This document shows, in pieces, positions 40,327 to 48,124 of a DNA stretch of 51,346 nt (the stretch's first letter is position 1; each line of letters starts with the position of its first letter). The notes beneath the pieces are model-generated. The model was not told the DNA's origin. It did not search any database and was given only the letters and a program-made list of their open reading frames with translations. The stretch is taken from positions 1 through 51,346 of IMG/VR virus record IMGVR_UViG_3300005515_000005; one strand, written 5' to 3'. The stretch comes from a virus. A program made the position numbers and the translations under genes.

Positions 40327-40968
40327 TCACGGCCACGTCCGCCTCAGGTACGCACTCCACATTTTTTTGATTGGCTCGTGCTGCAGATCGGCAATCGCCA
40401 TGGCGTCGGACGTAGAGAATGACGGTTCGTATTCGACTATCCCCAACTCGGAGAAGCGCTGGCTGATGAATACGGTCGGGAGCCTAGCCGCGTGAACGAG
40501 GAGCTCGGGGTTGTTCATGGAGATGTTCGGCGGACGTATCATTCTATTCAGGCCGTTGAAGACATCGTTCGCCTTCGGCACGATTGCTAGCAGCTCACCG
40601 GCCTGGAAATCATAGTCTACTTTGCCGCGGAAGATCGATCCGTTGGGGCTGACCACCACCATCTCCAACATCGCGTAATACTCAGCCAGTGTCCCCCAGT
40701 CTGAACTGCTGAGGGAGCCACCGCTGGGATGGTTATGAAGCAATCGCACCTTCCGGCCACCGTCAATAAGAGCGGCGATCTTCGGCGACAACGGGCCCCC
40801 ATTTGCTGGGTGGAACGTCACGTCGAGTACTGTTTCGCCATCTTCCGAGAAATAGACGTGGGCCTCGCAATCGCTAAGACCACGGATGTGGTCAAGGGTA
40901 AGGATGCCTCGAATCTTGCAGGGTCGTCGTGTCTGCTCATAGCAGATTGCATCCTGCCGCGAGCACAC
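40327..40968 (-). CDS. JAMM/RadC-like metalloprotease-fold protein, reverse-strand moron
   Basis: The product has up to 213 residues. LLHNHPSGGSLSSSD (77..90) gives the H-x-H-P-S-G...S..D zinc box of the JAB/RadC family, with one residue fewer than RadC between the second His and Ser. An upstream E (SEDGETVLDVTF) could complete the site. Some tail-tip proteins carry JAB domains, but this gene is on the opposite strand, so it is likely cargo. The GTG at 40968 has no clear ribosome site, and the first 25 codons overlap plus-strand control elements, so the true start may be downstream. Confidence 0.6.
   Translation of the reverse strand: MCSRQDAICYEQTRRPCKIRGILTLDHIRGLSDCEAHVYFSEDGETVLDVTFHPANGGPLSPKIAALIDGGRKVRLLHNHPSGGSLSSSDWGTLAEYYAMLEMVVVSPNGSIFRGKVDYDFQAGELLAIVPKANDVFNGLNRMIRPPNISMNNPELLVHAARLPTVFISQRFSELGIVEYEPSFSTSDAMAIADLQHEPIKKMWSAYLRRTWP
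40911..40920 (+). promoter_or_regulatory. GAATCTTGCA element before membrane protein gene
   Basis: The 10-mer lies 63 bp before the start at 40974 and is followed by ATTGCATCCTGC (40946..40957), shared with the 11746 element. It lies just after the reverse-strand moron in the direction of late transcription. Confidence 0.5.
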
Positions 40969-40973
40969 CTTTT

Positions 40974-41258
40974 ATGACATCAGAACTCCCTTCGTCCGAG
41001 ATCCTTGAGCTGATCCGAGGACAGGCCCGCCTCGAGACGAAAATCGACACCTTCTTTTCCGCGCAGACGGCGCTGAAAGACGAGGTCAACGCCGTCAAGG
41101 CGGACGTCGGCTCCGTAAAGTCCGATATTGCTGAGATCAAAACGCAGCGGAAAGTCACGATGTCCTATCTCGCCGGCGTAATCGCGGCCGCCGGCGGAGT
41201 TTCTTGGCTGGTCGGTCAGATTGCCGCGCCGATTATGAAGAAATTTCTCGGCGTTTAG
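40974..41258 (+). CDS. Small coiled-coil membrane protein (XhlA/holin-like)
   Basis: The product has 94 residues from the ATG at 40974. A helical coiled-coil half (ILELIRGQARLETKIDTFFS, then VNAVKADVGSVKSDIAEIKT) leads to one C-terminal membrane helix (about 66..86, VTMSYLAGVIAAAGGVSWLV). The layout is that of XhlA-type haemolysin/holin accessory proteins. It may help lysis, though the main holin candidate is at 45634. Confidence 0.6.
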   Translation: MTSELPSSEILELIRGQARLETKIDTFFSAQTALKDEVNAVKADVGSVKSDIAEIKTQRKVTMSYLAGVIAAAGGVSWLVGQIAAPIMKKFLGV

Positions 41259-41270
41259 CCGATGTCATCA

Positions 41271-41284
41271 GTTGACTTGTCAAC
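41271..41284. promoter_or_regulatory. Palindrome GTTGACTTGTCAAC and promoter-like sequence
   Basis: GTTGAC-TT-GTCAAC (41271..41284) is a perfect dyad. TTGACT (41272) with ATACGC 17 bases later is a plausible sigma-70-type promoter for the 41404 gene, with the dyad covering its -35. This suggests repressor control of that gene. Confidence 0.45.
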
Positions 41285-41403
41285 ACAGTTGTCGATACGC
41301 ATTGAAAATCAATGGGTTGACGACTTGCGAAGAAGCGGGTCGACGACAACAGTCTCCGTCAGAGCCCCACCAAAAAACAAACCGGGGCCAACTGGGAGAA
41401 TAC

Positions 41404-43263
41404 ATGACCACGACGTTTGAACTGCACTCGGAATCCGTGCGGAAGTATCGAGCAGAAGGCCGCTCCTTCGCCAAGATTGCCGCCGCACTCGGCATCAGTT
41501 GCACCCAGACAAAGCGAATCGTCGCTCGCATCCTCGAAGAGACGCCCGCTCCAGAGGTGGAGTCTCCGAAACCCCTCAAGAAATTCCCAAAGCTGACAGA
41601 AGACGATATCCGGGAACGCATCGCGACCGATGAGCTTGTCGTCCCATTCAGCAACTGGCTCGGAGACGGCTGGGTTCGTGAAGCTGGCGAGCCACAGGAA
41701 ATCTACGAGACCGACCAGGATGGTGAGCAGCAGCTCGTAGGTATGAAGATTGACCCCGGCGTGCTCTGGCCGGACGATTGGAATGGGCCGAAGACAGTTG
41801 ACGACGTTTGGATCCACCCGAACGTACCGGCGCCTCGGCGCAGCGTGAAGCACGGCACCATCGTCACGATGCACCAAGCTTTGACGCCCGCGCATGGACC
41901 CTTCGTGGTCAACCTCCATGCTCTTGCGAAGGCTCTCGGTGGCTACGACATCAAGATCGGCGGAGCGACATACGGAAAAAATCTCTTCGTCGAGAAGCGG
42001 CGCAGGGATCTTCTCGAGATTGCGCCCTGGTCGAGCATGATCTCTCACCTTGTGTCGCGCAGTCGCATCGATCTCGGGCCGAACGTGCAGGCGTGTTTCG
42101 AGATGAACATGAGGCCGACAAAGGCCAATCCTCTCACCGGGATGAACACCTACATCCGTGGCAAGACGTCGATCTTCGCTCATCCAAAGCGTGCCGTCGT
42201 ATCGGTTCCCCGTCCTCGGTTCCACGGTCCTGTTACGATGTGGACCACCGGTGCGTGCACGGTCCCGAATTACATCGAACAAGAAGCCGGGCTGAAAGGG
42301 CTGCAGCGGCACACTATCGGCGCCGTCATCGTTGAAGTCGACACCGAGGATCGCGTCTTCATCCGGAACATCGACGCGGAACCGGAGACTGGAAACATCC
42401 GCGACCTCGATCTCGTCGTTTCGTACGGAAACGTTTACACGATCGATGATGCCATCCGCGTGTCCGACGGCGATGTCGACCGACCCTTCCTTGGCATTCC
42501 TTGCACCCATCGTGCAGGCATTTATCCACCCTACGCTCGGGCGATGTGGGGCTACGGTGGTAACCCCGAGGGCGACCGTCCGCTCATCGACCTAGTCCGC
42601 GCGAAGGGCCAGGCGTTCAACGACTTGTTCGACGGTCAAGCAATCAATCATCACGAGGATCGCAATCCTATCGCTATGTATCATCGACATGCGCAGCGGC
42701 GGCAATTCGTTGAACCGGAGATCGACCAAGCCGCCAACTTCCTGACCGAGACGTCTCGCCCCTGGTGCAAGTCCTACATCGTCTATTCCAACCACGACGA
42801 CTTCCTAGCCAGGTGGCTTCAACGGCCGTCGACCGAGGTATCCGTCGAGAATTCCAAGCTGTGGCACCTCGCGAACTACGAGTGGCGGGCTGCCATCGAT
42901 CGCGGTGGACGGTTCGATATTTTCGACTGGTTGATCCGCCGTTCGAATCCCTCGGCCGACTTCGAGCTCGTGAATGCAGACAAGCCGCTCGAAGTCTACG
43001 GCACCTACTACAACTTCCACGGCGATGTCGGCGCGAATGGAGCACGTGGCTCCACAGCCGGGCTGGCAAAGCTCGGGATCAAGATCTCCAAGGCGCACGA
43101 TCATGGCCTCGGATGGACCGACGACTGCATTTCCATGGGAAACCTGATCCACAGCGCGCCCTACGCCAAGGGCCCAACAGGATGGGTCGGTGCATGGCAT
43201 CTTGGCCATTCAGACGGCAACCGCCAGGTAGGGCTTCTCGTCGGCGACAAGTACCGCGCTTAA
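41404..43263 (+). CDS. Large metallophosphoesterase with N-terminal HTH, T5 A1-like
   Basis: The product has 619 residues from the ATG at 41404 after GGGAG; an upstream frame to 41272 has no ribosome site. The N-terminus (about 10..42, VRKYRAEGRSFAKIAAALGI) is a helix-turn-helix. The C-terminal half has phosphoesterase motifs: NHHED (about 414), SNHDD (about 460), HGDVGANG (about 538) and AHDHG (about 564). The arrangement recalls the phage T5 A1 protein, tied to host DNA breakdown; that link is from memory and by motif. It probably acts on DNA. The palindromic promoter region suggests repression in the lysogen. Its stop overlaps the stop of the Abi gene. Confidence 0.7.
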   Translation: MTTTFELHSESVRKYRAEGRSFAKIAAALGISCTQTKRIVARILEETPAPEVESPKPLKKFPKLTEDDIRERIATDELVVPFSNWLGDGWVREAGEPQEIYETDQDGEQQLVGMKIDPGVLWPDDWNGPKTVDDVWIHPNVPAPRRSVKHGTIVTMHQALTPAHGPFVVNLHALAKALGGYDIKIGGATYGKNLFVEKRRRDLLEIAPWSSMISHLVSRSRIDLGPNVQACFEMNMRPTKANPLTGMNTYIRGKTSIFAHPKRAVVSVPRPRFHGPVTMWTTGACTVPNYIEQEAGLKGLQRHTIGAVIVEVDTEDRVFIRNIDAEPETGNIRDLDLVVSYGNVYTIDDAIRVSDGDVDRPFLGIPCTHRAGIYPPYARAMWGYGGNPEGDRPLIDLVRAKGQAFNDLFDGQAINHHEDRNPIAMYHRHAQRRQFVEPEIDQAANFLTETSRPWCKSYIVYSNHDDFLARWLQRPSTEVSVENSKLWHLANYEWRAAIDRGGRFDIFDWLIRRSNPSADFELVNADKPLEVYGTYYNFHGDVGANGARGSTAGLAKLGIKISKAHDHGLGWTDDCISMGNLIHSAPYAKGPTGWVGAWHLGHSDGNRQVGLLVGDKYRA

Positions 43264-44453
43264 TCGGATCCCGCAGGCTGCTCCGCCTTTCTCGCGTTCC
43301 AGGTATCGACGAGGAAGGTGGCCATCGTGCCCGAGAGATTTACAGCGAGCTGTGCGTGCCGCGGAGCCGGACGCACCCGCCGCGGGCCGCGACTATGCGC
43401 ATCCGATATCCGGTTGCGCAGCGACCCCAGGGACTCTACGACCGACTGGCAACTGCCAAGGATTTGCTTGAATACAGTCTCGGTGTGGTCGTCCGGTGCT
43501 AGCTTCAGTATCTTCGCCAGCTTCTTGTAGAGAACGGGGAGATCGTCTTTCTCTTCGTATTCCTCGCCGGCTTCAACGATGATCCACTTACAGACGTCTT
43601 CCAACAACGTCCTTGCGAGCGTGATCGCTCCTTCCGGATTTGTGTCACGGCGGTCAAGTGCTTGCGTCCACCTAGCGTGGATCGTGTCGGCATCGTATGC
43701 GGCAAGCGCCTCTGAGATGGCAGCGTCGGCGGGGCTTCCTACCACGGCCGCTTGCACTTGATAGACTGGGCTGCCGGACATTCGTCTCACGATGGTCAAC
43801 CGGTAGCCGTCGTGTCGCAGGTGATCAGAGATAGCTGCGGCCAGTTCAGCTTGTCCTTCCGCAGACTGGGCCAGCGGACTCGTCACTTCCTCGAGAAAAC
43901 GAAAGAACTGTCGCTGCGAGCACGTGAGCGTGCCCACTTTTTCTAAGATCTCCCTGTTGCTCCAATCATCGTTGCGCACCGTCGCTTGGATCAGATCGTC
44001 TTCCAGCGTCCTACCCGTATCGTACTCCGAAAAAATCGACTGCATCTGGTAGATCGGCCAGACTCGCCGCAGGAAGTCCATGTGATCGTCCTCGGTACTG
44101 ATCGGCCGATTATCGAACAGCGCAACGATCCGTTTCCGGGTGAGTTCGGAAACAGTCGCTCGACCGCACTCCTCCATTTTCGACTTGGCATCCAGAAGAG
44201 AGTAACTGTCGACCTCCTCCAGAAGTCGGGTCGCTAGTGGAATGAGGTCAGCAGCAGATTTCTCCAGGAGACGTCGTTCAGCGTATTTGAATTTGGACTT
44301 GAACGACTCCTCACGGTCGCCTTCGCGAAGACCCAGCCGGGCACAAAGATTAGGCACTTCATTGGCCGAGAAGTCAGAAATTACCGATGCAAGCTCTGAT
44401 CGGAGCGCCCTAACGAGGCCCACAGGATACGATTCTGAAGAGGACTGCTGCAC
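43260..44453 (-). CDS. Abortive infection family protein (Abi-C domain)
   Basis: The product has 397 residues. The C-terminal third (GAITLARTLLEDVCKWIIVE, DLPVLYKKLAKILKLAP, GSCQSVVESLGSLRNRISD-AH, RPAPRHAQLAVNLSGTMATF) is a very clear match to the abortive-infection C-terminal domain. R-N-R-I-S-D-A-H has the R-x6-H spacing allowed for HEPN-type RNases. The N-terminus is a helical AbiJ-like sensor region, with no transmembrane part. It would let the lysogen kill itself or stop growth on infection by other phages. It is monocistronic, on the reverse strand, and shares its terminal TTAA with the upstream phage gene. Confidence 0.85.
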   Translation of the reverse strand: MQQSSSESYPVGLVRALRSELASVISDFSANEVPNLCARLGLREGDREESFKSKFKYAERRLLEKSAADLIPLATRLLEEVDSYSLLDAKSKMEECGRATVSELTRKRIVALFDNRPISTEDDHMDFLRRVWPIYQMQSIFSEYDTGRTLEDDLIQATVRNDDWSNREILEKVGTLTCSQRQFFRFLEEVTSPLAQSAEGQAELAAAISDHLRHDGYRLTIVRRMSGSPVYQVQAAVVGSPADAAISEALAAYDADTIHARWTQALDRRDTNPEGAITLARTLLEDVCKWIIVEAGEEYEEKDDLPVLYKKLAKILKLAPDDHTETVFKQILGSCQSVVESLGSLRNRISDAHSRGPRRVRPAPRHAQLAVNLSGTMATFLVDTWNARKAEQPAGSD

Positions 44454-44533
44454 TCCGATTCGTTCTCCGTCGAAACTGAACCAGTCATAATCCTGATCAT
44501 GCCTTCCGCCAACCGGCGTTTCCCTTACGCAAC

Positions 44534-44560
44534 GTAATGTTAGAACATAGCATTACGTCA
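44534..44560. promoter_or_regulatory. Inverted repeat ACGTAATG...CATTACGT between divergent genes
   Basis: Arms 44534..44541 and 44553..44560 are perfectly complementary with an 11-bp spacer. It lies between the Abi gene (start 44453) and the lysis operon (start 44580). It is a probable operator for the divergent transcripts; the AT-rich sequence around it could hold the promoter. Confidence 0.6.
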
Positions 44561-44579
44561 AGCTTTCCGGAGAGCGCGC

Positions 44580-44831
44580 ATGGCAGCCAGATACATCCCT
44601 CAGAAATTCAAATGTGCGACAGCTCACGAGATCGAACAAGCTCTCGGAACGGCGGCCCTCGCGCGGATCAAGCAACTGGGATTGCAGGCGCAAGAAATCG
44701 CCGAGACCTACCCGACAATCAGGCTTGGACATCTCCGCAAGCTCGAGAATGGTGAACAGCTCGGCTTTCGGATGACGGCCGCGCTGCTGGAGGCGACAGG
44801 CCTCCAGGTCGAGTTCGCGGTGACCGCATGA
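44580..44831 (+). CDS. Small HTH-like protein at head of lysis operon
   Basis: The product has 83 residues from the ATG at 44580 after GGAGA. The sequence IRLGHLRKLENGEQLGFRMT and AALLEATGLQVEF resembles the recognition-helix half of XRE-type regulators, though the first half is not canonical. The inverted repeat just upstream could be its own operator. Its stop overlaps the endolysin start. Confidence 0.5.
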   Translation: MAARYIPQKFKCATAHEIEQALGTAALARIKQLGLQAQEIAETYPTIRLGHLRKLENGEQLGFRMTAALLEATGLQVEFAVTA

Positions 44832-45637
44832 AGGCCACATATGCGCGCGCCATGAAACAGATCCGCTTGTTTGAAGGCGGCTACGTAAACCATCGACGCG
44901 ATCCGGGAGGAGCTACAAATTTCGGCGTCACGCAGGCCGTCTATGACGAGTATCGCTCCTCCAAAAGGATGCCGAAACAGACCATCCGCCTGATCACCGA
45001 AACCGAAGTCAACGATATCTATCTTACTAAGTACGCTGACAAGATCCGGTACGACGAACTTCCCGCCGGCATCGATTTCGCGACGCTGGACGGAGCCGTA
45101 AACAGCGGCGTCTCCCGCGGAGCGAAGTGGCTCCAGACGGCCCTCGGAATATCCGCCGACGGCGTTGTAGGGGTGAAAACCGTTGCAGCAGCCACGGCAG
45201 CCGACGCTCTGGAGACCATCAAGACCCTTTATGCCAGGCGCACCGGGTTCCTCCGGGGCCTGTCGACTTTCTCCACATTTGGAAAGGGGTGGCTCTTGCG
45301 CTGCGCCACGGGCGAGGCAGTCGCCACGAGGCTGCAGTTGGAGCATCGCGGGATCTCTGCGAAATCTCTGCCTATTGCGCTTCAGACCGAAGCCGACAAC
45401 GCAGCCGCCAGCAACAGCTCGGCGTCGTCGGCCGCAAAAGGAATTGGCGCAGGCGCCGCGGGATCCACGACAGCAACGGCGGCCGAGTGGTCGAATCTTG
45501 CAGGGCTCGAGAGCATCCTTCTCGTAGGGGCCACCATCGGACTTGTCGTGCTGGCCGCCTATCTGATCCACCGCAGCCGCGTCCACAGGGAGCGCGCCGC
45601 TGCCTACGCCGCGGTTGCGGCAGGAGCCTTCGCATGA
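44828..45637 (+). CDS. Endolysin, GH108 muramidase with C-terminal membrane helix
   Basis: The product has 269 residues. FE16GGYVNH and DPGGATNFGVT (25..35) are the catalytic Glu and landmark of glycosyl hydrolase 108 N-acetylmuramidases; the peptidoglycan-binding segment ISADGVVGVKTVAAATAADA follows near 108. A low-complexity linker (NNSSASSAAKG region) leads to a membrane helix (about 227..247, LESILLVGATIGLVVLAAYL) and a basic tail. It cuts glycan strands. A C-terminal anchor is unusual for an endolysin and may restrain it until the holin acts. It is the first gene of a lysis cassette. Confidence 0.88.
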   Translation: MKATYARAMKQIRLFEGGYVNHRRDPGGATNFGVTQAVYDEYRSSKRMPKQTIRLITETEVNDIYLTKYADKIRYDELPAGIDFATLDGAVNSGVSRGAKWLQTALGISADGVVGVKTVAAATAADALETIKTLYARRTGFLRGLSTFSTFGKGWLLRCATGEAVATRLQLEHRGISAKSLPIALQTEADNAAASNSSASSAAKGIGAGAAGSTTATAAEWSNLAGLESILLVGATIGLVVLAAYLIHRSRVHRERAAAYAAVAAGAFA

Positions 45638-45864
45638 ATGCTATCTATGGAGCGATGGTCACTATCCTCGCCATCTTCGTTCGGCACGGGTTGACCTTCA
45701 TCGGCGGAGGCATCGTCTTCGAATCCATGACTGATGCCGCGGTGACCGATTTCGCCACTCAGCTCGCGGGTGTGCTGGTCACAGCCGCAGGTCTCACCTG
45801 GTCGATCTATCAAAAGCACCGCACGGATACGCTGCAAAGGCAAACCAAAGGCGGGCGGGCATAA
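45634..45864 (+). CDS. Holin-like membrane protein (Pam3 gp28-like)
   Basis: The product has 76 residues; the ATG at 45634 overlaps the endolysin stop. Two hydrophobic helices (AMVTILAIFVRHGLTFIGGG and AGVLVTAAGLTWSIYQKHR-type) and a basic C-terminus fit a class II holin, and the layout resembles Pam3-gp28 family holins. It forms the lesion that triggers lysis. Confidence 0.7.
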   Translation: MNAIYGAMVTILAIFVRHGLTFIGGGIVFESMTDAAVTDFATQLAGVLVTAAGLTWSIYQKHRTDTLQRQTKGGRA

Positions 45865-46121
45865 TGCTTTCCATCTTCCTCGGGTGGGTGTCATCGAGCT
45901 TCGCCAACCCTTCAGCCAAGTGGGCTGCCATCGTGGCTGCAGCAGCGACGATCTACTGGCGGATCTACGATTCCGGACGCTCGGCCGAGCGGGTCGCTGG
46001 AGCCGCGCGAGACGCCGCCGCGACGAAGAAAAGGGGTACGATCGATGATCAGGTCTCTCGCATGCCTGACGCTGCTGTGCGCGATCAACTTCGCAAGTGG
46101 GTGCGCGACGAGAACGGGTAA
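45864..46121 (+). CDS. Inner-membrane spanin subunit (Rz-like)
   Basis: The product has 85 residues; its ATG at 45864 overlaps the holin stop (TAATG). An N-terminal membrane segment (SAKWAAIVAAAATIYWRIYD) is followed by a charged periplasmic helix (VAGAARDAAATKKRGTIDDQ). The lipoprotein gene nested in its 3' end in another frame identifies it as the i-spanin. Confidence 0.75.
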   Translation: MLSIFLGWVSSSFANPSAKWAAIVAAAATIYWRIYDSGRSAERVAGAARDAAATKKRGTIDDQVSRMPDAAVRDQLRKWVRDENG

Positions 46122-46248
46122 TTGGTGCGTCGCCAACCGACCCATCCGGCCGACTGCCGCAGACGTCGAGACGATGTCGTCTGGGACAGCGCGCGCAATC
46201 TTGAAGCACAACGAGATGGGTGCTGAATCGTGCGGTTGGAAGCGCTGA
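46045..46248 (+). CDS. Outer-membrane lipoprotein spanin subunit (Rz1-like)
   Basis: The product has 67 residues beginning inside the i-spanin gene in a different frame (77-bp overlap). The signal sequence ends in a lipobox (FASGC20). The mature part (NWCVANRPIRPTAADVETMS, then ARAILKHNEMGAESCGWK) is of a kind common in alphaproteobacterial phages. With the i-spanin it fuses inner and outer membranes in the last lysis step. Confidence 0.82.
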   Translation: MIRSLACLTLLCAINFASGCATRTGNWCVANRPIRPTAADVETMSSGTARAILKHNEMGAESCGWKR

Positions 46249-46312
46249 ACTCAGAACGCTCCACAGTTATGTCCGAATGCCGCCCACCCCACCCAGCACG
46301 TCGCCGTCTTCA

Positions 46313-46960
46313 TCACGCTACTTCTTTCGAGGCTGTCTCGACCGCATCAAGAAGCGCAGGTGTCACACTCACACGCCAGGGCGCATACTCGCTACCGATC
46401 TGTCCGATGACGTGTTCGCAGTATCCGTGAGCCGAAGCGGCGCCGCGGACGAAGTCACGTCTCCCAGCGGCGGACAGCGCATAGACAGCCCGACGCCAAC
46501 GGGAGCGGGTCAGGAAACGTTCTGTACCGATAAGCGCCCGTGCTTCGTCCAAATCGATTTCGTTGATGTAGCCGCCATGTAGTTCCGCTAATTCGACTGC
46601 GCGCGGAAGGAAGCTTATCCTGCCTTTCGACAAGTGGTTTGCTCCCGTCGGCGTGTAGTATCTCGGAGCAATTGCGTCGGTGCCTATGACGGCCTCAGCT
46701 CGGATCCACTCGCCGGTGGCACGATCCGCAAAGTCCCAGTGCAACCGGACGGCCTCGTCGCGAAGACGTTGCAGATCTTCGGGAGGGACAAGCCGGTGCT
46801 GAGGACTGGGTGGCATGGTGCCGTATTGCTTGAGCGTTTGCATGCTCTTGAGGAGCATGCCCGCCCGCCGCTTGGGAAGACAGCCGGCGTTTGTCAGTGT
46901 CGCGGATACCTCCCGATAGTGCTCAACGATTTCCTCGGCGGTGAGGTGGTGCTTCAGCAT
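46313..46960 (-). CDS. Unknown protein, right-end accessory region
   Basis: The product has 215 residues from the ATG at 46960 after AGGAG. The sequence begins HHLTAEEIVEHYREVSATLT and includes LPKRRAGMLLKSMQTLKQYG and EWIRAEAVIGTDAIAPRYYT, a mixed alpha/beta protein without known motifs. It converges with the spanin genes (64-bp gap). Confidence 0.6.
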   Translation of the reverse strand: MLKHHLTAEEIVEHYREVSATLTNAGCLPKRRAGMLLKSMQTLKQYGTMPPSPQHRLVPPEDLQRLRDEAVRLHWDFADRATGEWIRAEAVIGTDAIAPRYYTPTGANHLSKGRISFLPRAVELAELHGGYINEIDLDEARALIGTERFLTRSRWRRAVYALSAAGRRDFVRGAASAHGYCEHVIGQIGSEYAPWRVSVTPALLDAVETASKEVA

Positions 46961-46992
46961 TCTCCGGCGCTCCTCCTTCTTCGGCTATCGCG

Positions 46993-47008
46993 ACCCTCCG
47001 CGGAGGGT
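46993..47008. terminator. 16-bp perfect palindrome ACCCTCCGCGGAGGGT
   Basis: The palindrome lies between two minus-strand genes. Read on the plus strand it is followed by TT. It could be a bidirectional terminator or an operator for the gene at 46960. Confidence 0.4.
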
Positions 47009-47033
47009 TTCGCCGCCAGCCACGGCGGCATCA

Positions 47034-47309
47034 TCAGGCGGCAAAGGGTTTGGAACGATGCTCGGGGAAGGCACCTTCGACGACGACTTCGTATCCCGCA
47101 TCCTCGAACGCAGCGACAACCGCCTGAGCCGCACCGTCTGCGAATGAGATCCAACCATCCGCGCTGTCCGAAAATCCGGCATTCCGGATGATGTTCGTCT
47201 TCTCGCGATCAATCCGTCCGCCGTCGACATGAGCCGGAAACCGGCGACGAAAAGATGCGGTGGCGCCGCGCGTCGCGGGTGTCCTGAAAACAAGAATGAT
47301 GCGTTTCAT
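47034..47309 (-). CDS. Small protein, unknown
   Basis: The product has 91 residues from the ATG at 47309 after GGAGGACAC. It begins with a beta strand (MKRIILVFRTPATRG) and later has AAQAVVAAFEDAGYEVVVEG, giving a beta-alpha-beta look. No family recognised. Confidence 0.6.
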   Translation of the reverse strand: MKRIILVFRTPATRGATASFRRRFPAHVDGGRIDREKTNIIRNAGFSDSADGWISFADGAAQAVVAAFEDAGYEVVVEGAFPEHRSKPFAA

Positions 47310-47475
47310 GTGTCCTCCGTTGGGTCGGGTTTGGTCTGCATCGATGATGTGTGTCTACTTCGAGGTAGACAAGCTCGCTGACAGCCATCACCGAGGCCCT
47401 TCATTCATGGCGTCAGCCATAGCTTGCGGCGTCCACGAACTTTTTCCGGATCCCTCTCTGGCGACGTCGAATTCT

Positions 47476-47514
47476 GCCGGCGGAATGCTCGTTGTCGCTC
47501 TCGTCGCCGGCGGA
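47476..47514 (+). promoter_or_regulatory. Two GCCGGCGGA copies before the 47549 gene
   Basis: GCCGGCGGA occurs at 47476..47484 (then ATGC) and 47506..47514, 73 and 43 bp before the start at 47549. This resembles the GCCGGCGG elements at the left end but lacks the TTTGCA half. Confidence 0.3.
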
Positions 47515-47548
47515 GAAGCTCGAAACCTCACAAGGAGGGAGGATCGCG

Positions 47549-48124
47549 ATGAAAAACGAGAAGCGGTGGTGGGAGCAGTGGTGGAATCCGATAGCTTGGC
47601 TTGCAGAGATCACACGCACGGTGTTGTCCGTGATAAACGGAATTCTCGGCTTCTTCGGCATCCGCTTGCCGCAACCGGCAGCGCAATGGGAGGCCATCCG
47701 GCCGGACGACGTCAAAGCCGCGTACGAAGCGGCAGCCGCGGCAGAGACACGCCCGCAAACGCTGGAGCCATCAGTCGATGCGAAAGTGGCAGCGTTCCAG
47801 CGCTACGTCGATGCGCCGACCGAGGACAGGCCGGCTGTTGATCTCAGTGTATTCAGCGTCGATGAGCAAGATTTCGTACTTGGACTATCCGAAGCCGATC
47901 TCAAGAAGCTGCAAGCTGAAGGGCAATTCGGAGCGATGGCAGCCATCATTCTTTGTCGTGTCCCTGAGCAGAAAACAGACCACTCCCCGAAAACGGAAAC
48001 GGCTCCGGAGTTGCCAGAGCCGTCACACGCGGAATTGATCCGTGAGCGTTTTCTACACTTCGTTCGCCGTAGGCCGGAAGAAGCAGCTCCCGACTCTGAC
48101 TTCACCCCACAACTGGCCATCTAA
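47549..48124 (+). CDS. Protein with N-terminal hydrophobic/amphipathic helix, unknown
   Basis: The product has 191 residues from the ATG at 47549 after AAGGAGGGAGG. The Trp-rich N-terminus (KRWWEQWWNPIAWLAEITRT) and VLSVINGILGFFGIRLP could bind the membrane. The middle is acidic and helical and the C-terminus basic (FLHFVRRRPEEAAPD). A strong terminator follows 26 bp after the stop. Isolated on the plus strand with its own terminator, it behaves like a moron. Confidence 0.65.
   Translation: MKNEKRWWEQWWNPIAWLAEITRTVLSVINGILGFFGIRLPQPAAQWEAIRPDDVKAAYEAAAAAETRPQTLEPSVDAKVAAFQRYVDAPTEDRPAVDLSVFSVDEQDFVLGLSEADLKKLQAEGQFGAMAAIILCRVPEQKTDHSPKTETAPELPEPSHAELIRERFLHFVRRRPEEAAPDSDFTPQLAI

Noticed and set aside
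41359-42510. Minus-strand open frame of 383 codons opposite the A1-like gene
   Set aside because: The plus strand has a continuous protein with metal-binding motifs. The antisense frame has none.
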